From the NCBI GenBank assembly GCA_019843655.1, contig JACDQD010000004.1, forward strand, positions 8,618,001 through 8,682,000: a stretch of DNA of 64,000 nt, in the 5' to 3' direction. The notes beneath the pieces are model-generated. The model was not told the origin of the DNA. It was given only the letters and a program-made list of their open reading frames with translations, and did not search any database. Below are positions 38,601 to 50,697 of the stretch, one piece after another (the stretch's first letter is position 1; the number at the start of each line of letters is the position of its first letter). This DNA is from Lethocerus indicus. Lineage: Eukaryota; Arthropoda; Insecta; Hemiptera; Belostomatidae. A program made the position numbers and the translations under genes.

Positions 38601-40800
38601 TATATTAACAATGCCCCCCCGACACTTAGTCATGAACTGAGATACTAGGTTGTGTACGGGTCTCCGAATTGAGATCTAACTTGACAATGGTTTCAAGGTG
38701 ATAAAACTACAGAAGTTTCATACATTCCATTGCGGCTTTCCAGAAGGAACAATCGAAATCATCTGGTAACTCAACCACTGAAATTTATGAAATAATAGAG
38801 TGCACCATTCCATTCGGCTCCGAGCTTCCAACTCAATTCAAGGCGTTAGACTTAGAACTCAAATTTGGACCGACTGCTTGTTTTATCAGGATGTTTGTGA
38901 CCGGTTTTCGATAGCGCCGACGGATAGGGACAGGTCGCCCGGTAGAACAATTCCCCTGATAAATTCACAAGTGCGGATGAAGTATTGCGGTCGGTGCAAT
39001 GTTTGTCGCCCGCCCGACCGCCCTACAATTTATTGCGGCCGCGCCGCTACTGATCAGTTCGATATTGGATTTACGAGTGCCGTTCAATGATTTAAACGCG
39101 ACGAGGCTTTAGCGTTCCCGCGATTTGGGCCTCAGAAATTAGCCCTCACTAATTCTCTAAACTGACCTCATACTTATTTGTCCAGAACTATGAAAATGAA
39201 AAAATCAGTTTAAATGACAGGTTACGACGTCAAAACTTGCATTAAAGGATTCTCAACATATACGAGGATATAATTAATTCTGTCGGATTACATTTAGTAG
39301 TCCCCATGATGGTTATGAATGTTTTTATTTCCTGAGAGTTGTTTGTTCAATTTCATAAACTGACCACGTGATATCGCCTTCATATCTATAAATTTAAACT
39401 GGCAAACACAGCAGTGCTTCACTGTACCATAGAGAAAAGCCGAATCTAATACAGGATGGCTCATAATAAGTCAGAAGGAGAAATATCAGGGCGGGTTACT
39501 TCAAGTCGGGTTGACCAGTGGGCTGCGTAAGCCTCGGTAATGCACTTAGGAAGGGGGGAGTGGGCCACTTCAGTCCGGGCCATACTTTACAATTCCGTTT
39601 TAATTTAATGAAATCTTATCCCCAAGCCGCTCCCGACCCCCCACCCTCTTCCGTATTAGTCCGTCTTGCCTCCGAGAGAAGGAGCAAGAGAAGAGCCCCT
39701 TGTCCCATCCCTTTAATAAGGCCGTTTTTTCAAGTAAAATAGGGGAAATAAAGAACCGGGAAATAGAAAGCGGGAAAAGGACCGGCTGTTTTGGACCTAT
39801 TATTAAAAAGAGAAAAAATGTCTGAGAAAAAATCGGTTTCCACTCGATTTTCTGCTCTCGCCCTTCCGCCATTTTGACAGGCAATTACGAATATAAGGTT
39901 CCAGAGGAACTGAAATATCCTCAATGAATAGTAGAGTTAGGAGGTGAGAGGAAATGTTTGGATATTATCAGAAGAAAGGGAAGTTTCAAACTGTACATTT
40001 ATTAATGTTTAGTTTACGACTATGGGCCTTGAAAAAAGACGCAGCAAATTCATTTAAAACAATACTACATTGGGATGAACCATGTACGGGAATCAGAAAC
40101 TTATTTTATAGTAACAATCACTTTAACTTATATGGACTTACTTTATATGGCATACGGATGTATCACAAATAGGCACAGTGCAAAAATAAAATACGGGGGA
40201 TTGATTTTTCGAAGGGAAAATAATTTGGTAACTAGTACCGCACATTCCATTAAAAAAAATTATATAAACCGCAGCGATAGATTTAGCCGAGGAGTCATAT
40301 CGAAGTTGAAGCTAGATTTAGCACTGAAACTAGGATCATCCATAAACTAAAGGCGCCTGGAATCTTGATTCCTTTGTGGCCTTCAGACCTCCATAGTATG
40401 AAATACCGTAACATGAATAACATTGCTTTTGATAACCATCGGAAACTCCGAGGACGGCGCCATCGATTTTAGGCCCATCCCGCGCCTAAAGGGGCCAAAC
40501 CTAGACTACTTTTTAATAACTAAAGTCGTAACAGAAACAGCTACCAACTTAATAATATTTGTTATTTTCTATAACTTTTATTGCAGGAAGGCTTTTATAA
40601 TCACGCTTTAAATAATGAAGAACCAAACGAATAATTAAATAAATATTTACTCTTTTATTCTATAGAATATTGTCGTACGTTATATGACATTGCAGAGGTA
40701 ATATAAATGTATACATAATCGTAAAAATAATAAACAAAATTGATGAAGAAGAAAATATTAAGAATAACTATTTCACTATTATATTAAAACCACGCTATTA
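35653..40800. other. AT-rich DNA alternating with GC islands
   Basis: Islands lie at about 36300-36480, 36780-37070, 38240-38550, 38860-39130 and 39500-39870. POU octamers ATGCAAAT lie at 37085-37092 and 38068-38075. A 10-bp inverted repeat with a 5-nt loop (GATGTGCCTT/AAGGCACATC) is at 38270-38294. No coding or known mobile sequence is recognised. Confidence 0.35.
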
Positions 40801-40801
40801 C

Positions 40802-40857
40802 TCTGTCTTGGAAATGCAAACATATTAATCTTCATATGTTTGCATTTCCAAGAAAGA
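40802..40857. ncRNA. Perfect-stem hairpin, 20 bp with 8-nt loop
   Basis: TCTTGGAAATGCAAACATAT (40806-40825) is exactly complementary to 40834-40853, with loop TAATCTTC. One mismatch further out the pairing resumes for three more base pairs. At about 56 nt it is short for a microRNA precursor. It could equally be a palindromic repeat, the scar of a small inverted duplication, or a cruciform-prone site. Either strand could be the transcribed one. Confidence 0.4.
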
Positions 40858-41689
40858 CAATATATTATACTGCAATAATTTCTGCAAATAATAAAGAAAT
40901 ACTAATAACATGAGATATATTATTGAAAAACTATTGGAACGAAGCAACAGGGGTCAGATGCGGAAATGTAAAATCCGTTTATGAAAACGCCAGAACAAAA
41001 CAGAGTATTCCAATTCCATAGCTCCATATTTCAGTTCCCCTCATAACTCGTAAAATGGGACCGATCGTTTCCAACGGGCGCAGCAAAACGGTCAGTGGAA
41101 ATACATTTTAATAGCATTAAACAAAGCGAAATAATTCGACACAAATCGCGTAATAAATCTACAAATGAGTTATGGTATGGAATTAACTTTTGAGGACCTG
41201 CAGCTGTGTAACAACTTTAAATCAACGGGATTGACATTTATCGGATTAATAGTTTATGTTTCAAAATTAAGAATGACTTTAACAAGAATATTAGTAAACG
41301 ATTGTATTAATCTCAAACAAATAAGGATAGTATCATTTAAGCTATAAGTTTCTAACAAAAAAAACCTCAATTTCACTATAATTTCATAAAATATTTAGGA
41401 ATGAATACTATAATGTATTAAGTTCATGTCCATCAACAGTCGGAAGAGCTGTAGTACTAAGGAATAAAAGTATTTACCTAGCTACATGAAATGATCGCAG
41501 TTCATCCATTTAGTTTTACATTGCGAAATAAAAAAAATATTAAACATAGCAGTGAGTTCTAATCAAGAAGTCCTTTTATTAGTGTACACAACCGAAGTGG
41601 GGCATGTGGAAAGATAAGGAGAACATTTTTTGTGTTGTCTATACGAGGAATGGTGAACCATCGTCCCGCTTCAAACCATAACTCGTCTA

Positions 41690-42320
41690 CAAAATGCCTA
41701 CCCCTTTAAAACGTCGGGTACCGAACGGAGTTCGGAAATAAATCATTACCGGCGGCTTCGAAGCCGGGCCCGGAAATGAAATTTCAGTCCGATCAGAGGT
41801 CCCCCTAAACGCTGGGAATGCCGCAAACAAAAAAATGGGAGGGCGGGGAGGGAGGGTGGAGAAACGAACACATCGGGTTTCATAGGGTCAGTTTATTGCG
41901 GGAGGCGGCCGCTGGGTGAAGTCCCAGCCACCTTTATTTACTTCTGTTTACGGCCGCCGAAAAGTAATTTGGGTCGCGAACGGTAGGGAGGCTCGGCGGG
42001 ATAAATATTGAAAATTGTACGCTGGCCCAGGCCACAAAAAGGCCGGTTTATAACCGACACAACCCCCCCCCCCGTCGATATTACCGATATCGCCGCCGCC
42101 GCGGTTTTTATTTCCTCCCCGTTCATAAACGAAAACGGGGTTTCAATCCGTCTTTTACACGGCAGTCTACTCCCTTTTGAACGTAAATAATATTTTACGC
42201 CCCACTTCCGGGCTGACCTTTAACCCCTCTTGCCGAGAGTATCCCGGAGTCCCTCTGTATTGCTGTTCTCGGCTGCCGAGGACGAGGGGGGAAACAAAAG
42301 TTCAAATACCGGCTGTAAAG
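41690..42320. other. Large GC-rich island
   Basis: A CpG-dense block with the palindrome CGGCTTCGAAGCCG at about 41753-41766, GCGGCCGC at about 41906, a C12 run at 42063 and GCCGCCGCCGCGG at 42092. Open frames occur on both strands. It is a good candidate for a conserved regulatory element or promoter-like island, but no gene start is identified. Confidence 0.4.
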
Positions 42321-42669
42321 TAACTGAGAAACATAACACCGGCCAACGATAGCTCGCTCTCAGACTCGACACAATATTTCATAACTGCTATGAAACCCTG
42401 CTGCTGAAAATAATGCTGCTAAAACTCCTTCCTTTGAAAATCACGAATATATGGAACATTCATTTAGAGGAGCTAATACGGCCCGCATCTGTTTTCGATT
42501 TGGTATGTTTCTATCGCCCTTATTATCTCTCTTACGCTAAGCTATTTTTATAAATATTGAATTGATGCGTTTATTCGATAAATTTTCAATTATATTCACT
42601 CTAGCTGAATTTTATAAAAGTGTACTTCCATTTAAACAACTATACAGATACCAGATATATCAAGAAACG

Positions 42670-42824
42670 GAATAATCGTACCGTAGGTTTGTGGTGTTTC
42701 TGTCACCTCGCGCTGGTTTGGTCTTTTGTTAAACCCAGCGAGAGGAGACAGAAACACCACAAACCTACGGTATTCCAACCCCTCGCAGACCACAAAACAG
42801 GTATGTTAAACTAGAATAATCGTA
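42670..42824. repeat. Small insertion-like unit flanked by 11-bp direct repeats
   Basis: GAATAATCGTA occurs at 42670-42680 and again at 42814-42824, bracketing a 133-bp segment that begins with the long hairpin at 42681-42770. Exact 11-bp flanks around a self-contained palindromic segment look like a target-site duplication, although this length is unusual for common DNA transposons. The match could also be chance in AT-rich flanks. Confidence 0.4.
42681..42770. ncRNA. Long hairpin, perfect outer stem of 24-25 bp
   Basis: The outer left arm (42681-42704) is exactly complementary to the right arm (42747-42770). The stem continues imperfectly through CCTCGCGCTGGTTT and AAACCCAGCGAGAGG to a loop of about 11 nt (GGTCTTTTGTT). 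Total length and shape would suit a small-RNA precursor. The inner arm also matches a block at 32604-32627, so a palindromic repeat is equally possible. Confidence 0.45.
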
Positions 42825-42836
42825 AATTGTACTTAC

Positions 42837-42875
42837 GGAATTAATTGCCAAGTATAGAAAAAGAGTGGAACATAC
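42837..42875 (-). other. Candidate recursive-splice micro-exon (39 nt)
   Basis: On the minus strand TTTTATTTTTGCAG is followed directly by GTATGTTCC and, 39 nt later, by TTAATTCC|GTAAGTAC. The acceptor has a clean T-rich tract, and both donors fit the metazoan consensus. Thirteen codons are open in the first frame (VCSTLFLYLAINS) with no recognised family. The 16-mer covering the second donor is identical to the one at 58458-58473, where it sits in the same relative place. Use by the spliceosome is inferred. Confidence 0.35.
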
Positions 42876-42899
42876 CTGCAAAAATAAAATTTACATTAC

Positions 42900-44760
42900 T
42901 AGGATTACAAAATATTTTATTGGATGATTACACACATATATAATATGTTCACATTTTTCTTAATTTTAATTCAATTATGCGTTTTGAAAAAGAGGTTTTA
43001 AACGTCACTTCATTCGGAATAAGTAAGGGACAAAATACCTGTCACCTCGTGCTTGTATGCTAACATACTAAGTCCAGAAGTTTGATCCATATGAAGTTTT
43101 CTCTACTAAAGTATTAACATTATACTACTGACATAATGTTACATGGAAATAGGACAAGGAAACAGGCTTGAGTTTAGAAGTAGGAGAGTGGAGACAGAAC
43201 ATCGCAACAGTCAGAACACATTCTATCCTGGTGTCGTTCAAGGGGCTCGTCTTGACTAATAAACAGACACTGTAGGGTATTGAATCGGTTGTTGCCCATC
43301 GGGCCTCTTATCAGGGGGGGAGATCGGTTTTATACCCCCCAGAGAGGGAGAGAGCGAGGGAGACTGGAATCAGGCGAAGTTTACAATACATCAGAAATAT
43401 TGGCCTCGAGCCCTATCGAGCCGGGATCGCCAACATAATTCCGGGTTCCCTCCCTACCAGCGGCCCCTTCATCCAACTTCAAAAGCAAACAACCGAAATG
43501 GGATTTCCAGAAATGAGCCGAATCGAAACATCTTGTTTGTCCGGCAACCGAAGAGGAAGGAAGTGGGTCATCCCCGCCCCGATTAGTCCCGGAAAGGGAT
43601 TCCAAAATATGTTCAATTCAACTTAGGCTCACTCCCCTGTAATGTACAATACAATGAAAGAGTTCGAAAACGTACTTTAGTACTTTATTTGTATCGTTTA
43701 AATGGGGTAGTGGCTCTGGGTCTTTCCTTTTGTTGTTGGGAAACACCTTTGATTTAAAAGGAAAAATATTATATGGGAGTGTTTTGAAAATAGTTATAGG
43801 ACCAATTATATGAGCTTACGTTCTACTCCAGAGGTTATATTCTCTTGACAATATGCGAATGGATGATTTCCTGCTAACAAATTGTGCTAATTATAAAAAT
43901 ACTCTTTCCTTTTCGAAAAAGCATTATTCATGTAGTACACGTGCCACTACTTGAAAGAGTCATAAGTAGCTCCGAAAGAATACACACTAAACACAAAACA
44001 TCTGTCCTGAGTCTTTAAATTTATGCATACTCAACGAATCACACAGAAGTGTAAATTCTTGTAAATTTCATGAGTGTATAAAAAATTCTTCCGGTTTCTT
44101 TGAAGATCGAGTTGTGGCCGATGTGATGTAGTCATCATAGCTTTTTTAAATAAAGAAATCGTTACTGAGGATAGTATACATCGATCCAATCGTATTAACC
44201 AGTCGAATGGCCTTAAATCATTCCTCTTAAAAACAAACATATAGTGAAGAAGAAATAGTTCATCCATCCGTTCGAACGGTAATTTCACACCTCTGGTTTT
44301 AATCCTAGCAATTATGACATTAACCGATAATCACCCCAGTCATCATTGAAACGTCGATGATTCATTATAAATTAATGAACAAATTTCCGGCCGAATTCTT
44401 CCCGCTTCACGTTCCCGTAATCTCAACGTTCAATAAATAAATAGCCGCCGATTTACCGGCCGGACGCCCGTACCGAATATCCGATATGCGATATCTGCAT
44501 TTCGCCACGAAGCGTGGAAGGGTGTGAGGGGAGAGAGGGAGGGAGGCATTCACGCACACTCGATCGCTCGACTATTCACCTTCGGGGGACGAATTTTTAA
44601 ACGGGTTTGGACCGCCGCCATCTTCTCTAGTCACCCTCTATTGGTTCGACATAAAAATCACCTTTATATTGTTGTGTAAACGCATTCCCACTGCTAATAT
44701 TCACGTCGAATGTTGTAATAGGACAAAGTTTTATTTCTATAAATAAAATATTTTAATATT
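42900..44760. other. AT-rich DNA with GC islands
   Basis: GC islands lie at about 43200-43610 (G7, GAGAGCGAGGGAG) and 44390-44640 (GGCCGGACGCCCG, CGATCGCTCG). No gene is supported. GGAGAGTGGAGACAGAACA at 43182-43200 belongs to a recurring short motif. Confidence 0.35.
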
Positions 44761-44768
44761 TAAATAAA

Positions 44769-44789
44769 TATATATATATATATATATAA
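44769..44789. repeat. (TA)n microsatellite, short
   Basis: About 10 TA units in an AT-rich context. Confidence 0.9.
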
Positions 44790-45119
44790 TATTTTTAATA
44801 TTTTAATTTTATTTTTTCTATTACGACTTTGGGTCCATACTTTTTCTAAAAAATTAAATAGTCAAATTAGAAAAAATATAAACAGTTCGAATGCATTTAA
44901 TAATAGAATAGTGAATTTAATAATTTAATTTATAGAGTTTCTAGAGTTACTGAAGTAAATACATATAGGAAATAATGGAGTTTTGTGGAATTTAGGTGCT
45001 TTTGATATCAATTTTTTTTTGAGCACAATTTTAATTGTTAATGAGGCGAGGCAATTAGCTGAATCAATATTTCACATTCTTTTTAATATCGAGTACATAA
45101 CCGAGGGGAAAAATGTCTA

Positions 45120-45440
45120 ATATAATGCTAATAAGTCAGAATTTTAGGAAGATGCAACTCTACTTCGGAGGGGAAGGCGGCTGAATTTTGATTATCGAAA
45201 AATAATAACTCTATTTTGCGAAGGGGGAAAAAACGCAACCGGCAGCCCGCGCTCCCAATTTAATTGGATAATTGGTATAATGAACGGCCGGAATATTAAT
45301 GAGGAGTCTCGGGGATGAGTTTTTCAGTTAATTGCTCAACTCCGCCTGTCGCCGCCTGAGTTTCTTTGGGAAATTGGGATTCCCAAGCAAATTAGCCGTC
45401 CCAAGTGCGGTGCACTACTTTTATAAAGTATTCACTCAGG
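45120..45440. promoter_or_regulatory. Possible regulatory island
   Basis: This moderately GC-rich stretch mixes CpG clusters (CCTGTCGCCGCCTGAG) with homeodomain-type cores (ATTAATGA, TTAATTGC, TTTAATTGG). The texture resembles conserved non-coding elements near developmental genes. Without alignment this is only an impression. Confidence 0.25.
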
Positions 45441-46490
45441 CACACGCTGCCTTTTAGCTCCAAAAAAGACATTTAGTAAGAATGCATCTGCGTTTATATT
45501 TGGACATATACTACATCTTGGTTGTCATCTTGGACGGCTACCGCTATCAATCACAGCGGTAATATCACTGATCAAATATCGTCAGACCTACATTTAATAT
45601 AATTAATAATGTTACACTGTCACTATCAATAGCACTGGCTGCATATTGGATATTAAAAACCGGTTGTAATAAACATTTTCTTTATAAATGCACTTTTTTT
45701 TCTTTATAAATCAGAAACATAGAAAAAGATACAAATTTTTTTTATTGGTTCTTAATTGTTTGTAAATACGTAAATCACTTTACGTAGAGTTTCACTCTAG
45801 TGATTACTCCTAGGTAATGAGTCCAACTTAAGAAATGAGCTGATAAAATAGTGTCGGTATTTAATTAATGACCGTTGGGGTCCAGATGCAGCGAGGGGCT
45901 GTAATCAACTGAAATTTAATTATTCTGGAGGGAAGAGGAAATGCAATGAAATCGTGAAGGCCTAATCCGCCTTGCTTATACGACACAACTGAAGGAAAAT
46001 GCAGTCCTAGCGCCTCCCGGTTTGAAAATTTAAGCAGTAAAACACTTTAATGGCCTAGTATTAAAGTACTGGGATTTAACGAGCAATTTTATTTTTCTAT
46101 TCTAACGGCATTATAAGATTTCGTAATCACGAGCTCCGATAAAAAATCCATTCCCTTTTTATTTCCCTCCATAAATACAACTTAAATACGTATTTCGTGC
46201 ACAATAAATCGCATAAATAAGGAAAAATTGAAAAATGATAATTTTAATATCTTGTACCATTTTCTATGCGTAAAACACAAAATGATGATTTCGAAGGTAC
46301 GAAAGTAAAACGAAGTTCTTAGAACAAGTTCTAAGAAACAGAAAGGTTTATTTATTCAATTATTTTTTCATTCGAAAAGTGCAGCCCCGAAGTAAAAATA
46401 AATCACAAACATTCATAATCGATCCCAAAGATCTAATGAGGTATCTGTGGGAAACATTTTTTTTTCAATCCTTTTTTGTAAAATTTTGTA
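45441..46490. other. AT-rich non-coding DNA
   Basis: It contains a 22-bp palindrome (TTCTTAGAAC-AA-GTTCTAAGAA) at 46316-46337. Otherwise nothing recognisable. Confidence 0.4.
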
Positions 46491-46800
46491 AAACTCCGGG
46501 ATTCCGATTAGAACCGAATATCGCGGCCCAATTTCATCTTTGTTTATCCAGAGGCGGAGAAAGTGAATTGACGCGCTGTGTTGGCAGAGGGCGGCGACAG
46601 ATTAGCCGAAATAAAGTTGTCGGCTCATTTCTCTTAATGAATCGGCGCGGAAAGGCTCCCCGATAATTCATTCCTCTTAAATAATAACCGCAGGGTGGCC
46701 GGCGGAAAGTGAACGGAAGGGCGCCCCACTCGTCCCCCTTCAATTATGCAAAACGATCCCAAATGGCCGCCCTCCGTCTTCTTAACGGGAAAAACAACTG
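46491..46800. promoter_or_regulatory. Possible regulatory island
   Basis: A CpG-rich block (GGCAGAGGGCGGCGACAG, GAATCGGCGCGG) with interspersed TTAATGAAT and ATAATTCATT cores. GGCAGAGGGCGGC loosely resembles a CTCF-type core. It is not coding: both strands are open by composition. Confidence 0.25.
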
Positions 46801-47220
46801 GCCCCTCAGAAAAATAAACACGGATTAAAATAGTCTTTTGCGCAATTTTTTATTCGAACAACGGCACAGTTGATGGGACATCTACTTCTAGCTCAAGCAC
46901 GTTGTTTCCTGTTTAAATGGTTAAACTACTTACAGAACAAGTTATAATAAAAGGATACAGTAATCGGACAGGGCAAAACTGAATTTCATTCATTAATAGT
47001 AAAAGAATATGAAAAGTGTGTTTAATTGAAATGAAATTAAAGCAAGCGCACCTAGCAAGTATTGAGGATAAAGAGTTGGCGAGTTAAAATATATTATTAA
47101 TAAGAATTCCAAGGAAGCGGTTCACTAACTAATTAATGAGGTATGAAATATCATAATTCTTATATATTTAGAGTTCTTTAACGGCAGTACTTATTTGGTG
47201 TCGTTATTTCCTACATCGTT
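46801..47220. other. AT-rich non-coding DNA
   Basis: Nothing recognisable. Confidence 0.4.
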
Positions 47221-47800
47221 ACATAAGTTAAATATCCCCAAGGAAATATGCTGGTTTCTGAACCGGTCCCTAATAAAGCGGAAATAAAGCGGTCCCACCC
47301 CATCACCAACACCACCAAAAAACTTTATGGGATATTAACCACTGAGACGATCAACCGTGACGTAGTAAATGTTGGGAGAAAGTGAGGCGGTAATGGTGGG
47401 GGTGAGGGTTTCGGGAGGTTTCAATTATTGAAATGAAAGCGTGCGGGAGGAGGAGGGTGAGATATAAGCTGTTCAACGGGCGCGACAGAGACAAAGATAC
47501 ACAGGGAGGGCGGTGGGCTTTATCATGCTAATTCGCGGACAAACTGAATACATTTAAGTTCCCCCCTTTCCATTGGGTTTCTATCGGCGGCTGGGCTTTG
47601 AGTAATACGACCGATAGATTAGGCTTTTCCGCCGGCCGTTAAGTGCCGTTCTGCGGAGGAGAAAGAGTCCCCGGCGCTTTCAAAGACCCGGGGGAGGGTT
47701 TTTAATTAGGAAACATTAGCCGGAGTCCGACTATACCCGAAGAGGGGGGTCGGGGTATGCCCGATTATGAAGTGGACCCCAAAGACTGAGTACGCTTGAA
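47221..47800. other. GC-rich island
   Basis: CpG- and purine-rich stretch (GGGCGCGACAGAGAC, TCCGCCGGCCGTTAAG). No coding content. Confidence 0.35.
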
Positions 47801-49000
47801 AAGAGGCCAAATTAATGTAATTAAGTCAAAGAAAACAAGTGGGGACATACTCAAAGCATTACGGGGTACAGACTACCACACAGCTAACTCATGATTCGTT
47901 ATTGATGTACGGACGTAGTCAATCAAGCAGCCGGTTTCGACTTTACCCTTATAATAATTAACGAGAAGGGACAAATAACAATAATTAACGAAAAATAAAA
48001 TCATATATCTTTTAGTTCTTCCTTTCAATAAATTGTATTATGTTTAATATTTTTGTAATCAATTTAATGCTATTAATTATGTTGTAGCAATTAAGATTAT
48101 GTTTTTTAAATTTTTTTGGGTGGGCATGACAGCCTGTGATGATCCAACACAATAAAAAATGTCGTTTATATGTCCTTTTGTAATGGCATCATGACCCATT
48201 AAAACCGTACGATGGACCGAATGTACCACTCTGATGGGAAACATTTCATTTAGGTTAATCGTCGAAGCTGACTACGTTTATGGTCGCTGAAGGGTCGACC
48301 TGAATTGATCTCTGCATGCTCTCGTTACCAGTATGTTTTTCAACTGTTATGAGTTTTGACAGATTTATGTTTCACATTTTATCGTAGCAAGAGACTTATA
48401 GTTTCATAACATATTACAGATGTCAAGCTGTCTATGACTCGTTAATAAAACATCTTAGGAATTCGATGTATAATTCTGAGAATGATTATGTACAATTTTT
48501 AATATATTACTAACAAAAGTAATAGTTTTTCAGTAATTTAAAGCATAGTATTTCATCCAAATTTCTTTTGCAATTACTGATGTAACCAAGTTTTATCATT
48601 GAGACATTTCTTTCTAAAACCATTGCGTAAAATATTAAAGCACTTATTCATCGATAGGAGTCCTTAACATTTATTGAAATTAAATTTCTATAGGCTGTTT
48701 CTACATTATACTCCAGCAAGGTGTACTAGCATACAGGTACCTGCACGGTTCGCAGGGCTTTTTACGTTTATACATATAAGTATTACATATTACTTGTATC
48801 ACTGAGCCACCGGATCTTCTGTTCGGTTAATAATTATCAATTACAAGCATTTGAACTAACGCGGCAATATTAAATACCCAAATCCAATATTTTTCAATAT
48901 TCTAAATTTGATAGAATAAAAAAAACAACAGACAGGTCCAAGAGCTGCGTAACAAGTAAACGGCCCTCGTGTATTCCAAAGAACAGTACTACAGAACCTA
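47801..49000. other. AT-rich non-coding DNA
   Basis: A block of even composition at about 48110-48360 looks repeat-like but has no identifiable termini. Confidence 0.3.
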
Positions 49001-49053
49001 CTGCCATTAGAAGTATTCGAGTACACTCTTACACGTGAAGTTTGGAAACTTAC

Positions 49054-49164
49054 GAGCGGGAGCGGCAATCTCGGCCATAATAGTTTAACCGCATTCCTGG
49101 CATGCGGACTCCCACTATCCCGGGCGCAAATGCCTCCTCCGGGACGCATATCCACTCTGCGCAA
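49054..49164 (-). CDS. Possible first coding exon of an unknown gene (partial)
   Basis: On the minus strand an ATG at 49078 begins MAEIAAPA, and one base later comes a consensus donor (CTC|GTAAGTTTCC at 49053). An in-frame TAA three codons upstream of the ATG fits a 5' UTR-to-start arrangement. The preceding 85 nt are GC-rich, as many 5' UTRs are, but contain other ATGs. An alternative frame from the ATG at 49149 is also open through the donor. Only eight codons are present, so no family can be named, and no downstream exon was recognised. If real, the first intron would run towards lower coordinates, through the recursive-splice candidates at 42.9 and 0.9 kb. Confidence 0.2.
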
Positions 49165-49199
49165 GAAGAATGAGGAGAGAGACCTTCATCTATCGGCCA

Positions 49200-50690
49200 A
49201 GTTAAACCCAGCAGAGATACACAAGTTATTTATCGGATAGGATTCGCTCTGGGTAAGGGCCTCTTCCGCCCACACCGGCAGCTTAATGGCCGGTCAATCT
49301 CCCCTGGCATAACTCAACCCCGACTGCCAATAGGCCTCAGGATCTTGAGCGATAATCGGTTTTACTGGGGAAACTGGTGCTCCCCCCGTACGAAATTCTT
49401 TCCACCCTATTTTGATATGTCACGATGGCAGACTGATTTATTAGATGAGACTGACAGAAAAAAATATCCCTGAGTGCCTTTCATTTGGCTTTATAGAGAA
49501 AATTACTTTAGCCGTTGACAGTATTCAATTGTAGTAACGTTAACTTACAATACTTATAATAAAATACTTAAATATAATTCTTAATATCATCCAAACTATA
49601 TTCATCCAACAAAATTCATATTTTAAAAGTGAGATCATAAAATTTCATGCAAGAAAAATTAGGTTTCTTGCTGGGGTATTTAATTGTTTATTACTATAAT
49701 TTGTACAATGTGATTTAGGTGCTCGCCGTAATGGTTTATGGAACATTTTAAACCGGACCCCGTTTCAGTAAACCACAATCGAAATTGTCCCCGCCGGAGA
49801 TATACAATTCGAACTCACCCTGATATCAATTACCCCCGGGAGCAAACAACGTCGGCAAATGGCCTGGTTATTAATTCAAGAACAGGTATAGGAATGATAT
49901 AAACATTGTTCAGCGCGCTGTTTACCGTGCGGTAATTGCAACAGTTTACTGTAAACATGGGGCCCCCAACTCGACTTGTTTTCAATATTACCGGAGTTGC
50001 AAGAGGGGGGAAAAATTAATTACCGCGCAGCAACTAACTTGTTCTCCACGTATGAATTCTAACCACTTTAGAAACATAGTGGGAGAAATTGGTGAAAAGT
50101 AAATTCAACGAATTGTTTAAAATTCAGTCTTGTAAAAATCGTTCAGAAGTTAAAAAAAATCAGGAATACCGGACATTTGACTTCATTAAATATACTACAA
50201 TTTAGTAACTAAAACATTTAATGTGGAATATATTTTTTTGATTATTTTGAATATTTATATTATGAATATTTATTTTGATTATTTAAAAATTCCTATTGAC
50301 GCTAGTAAATACCAACTTCATACAAATCAATAAAATGAAAATTTATAATAATCAATTAAATATATCAGAATAACAAATAATAGGCAATATACAGAATATG
50401 TGGCAAATGATCTTAATGAATGATTACTGACTACTCTCTCATTCTCATTAGGCATCTCTGTTAGTTCTATCTGAACAAAGTGGGTCATCGATATCCCCTA
50501 AAACTGCCTCCATCGAATTTCCGTTGATCCCGATATCATTCCTGTACATATTCAACCGTGGTAAACACGGAAGTGGCAGGTAGATGGAGGTTACCGAATA
50601 ATGTCACATTGTACTCGTGCACAGTTAAATGGGCGAACTGGTTGAAATATATTCAGCACCATTTAATTCCACTTTAATGCTGGCATTTAT
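49200..50690. other. GC islands and AT-rich spacers
   Basis: GC-rich parts lie at about 49240-49430 and 49730-50050 (AATTCGAACTCACCC, TTACCGCGCAGC). The rest is AT-rich. No gene is supported. Confidence 0.35.
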
Positions 50691-50697
50691 GAAGGAG

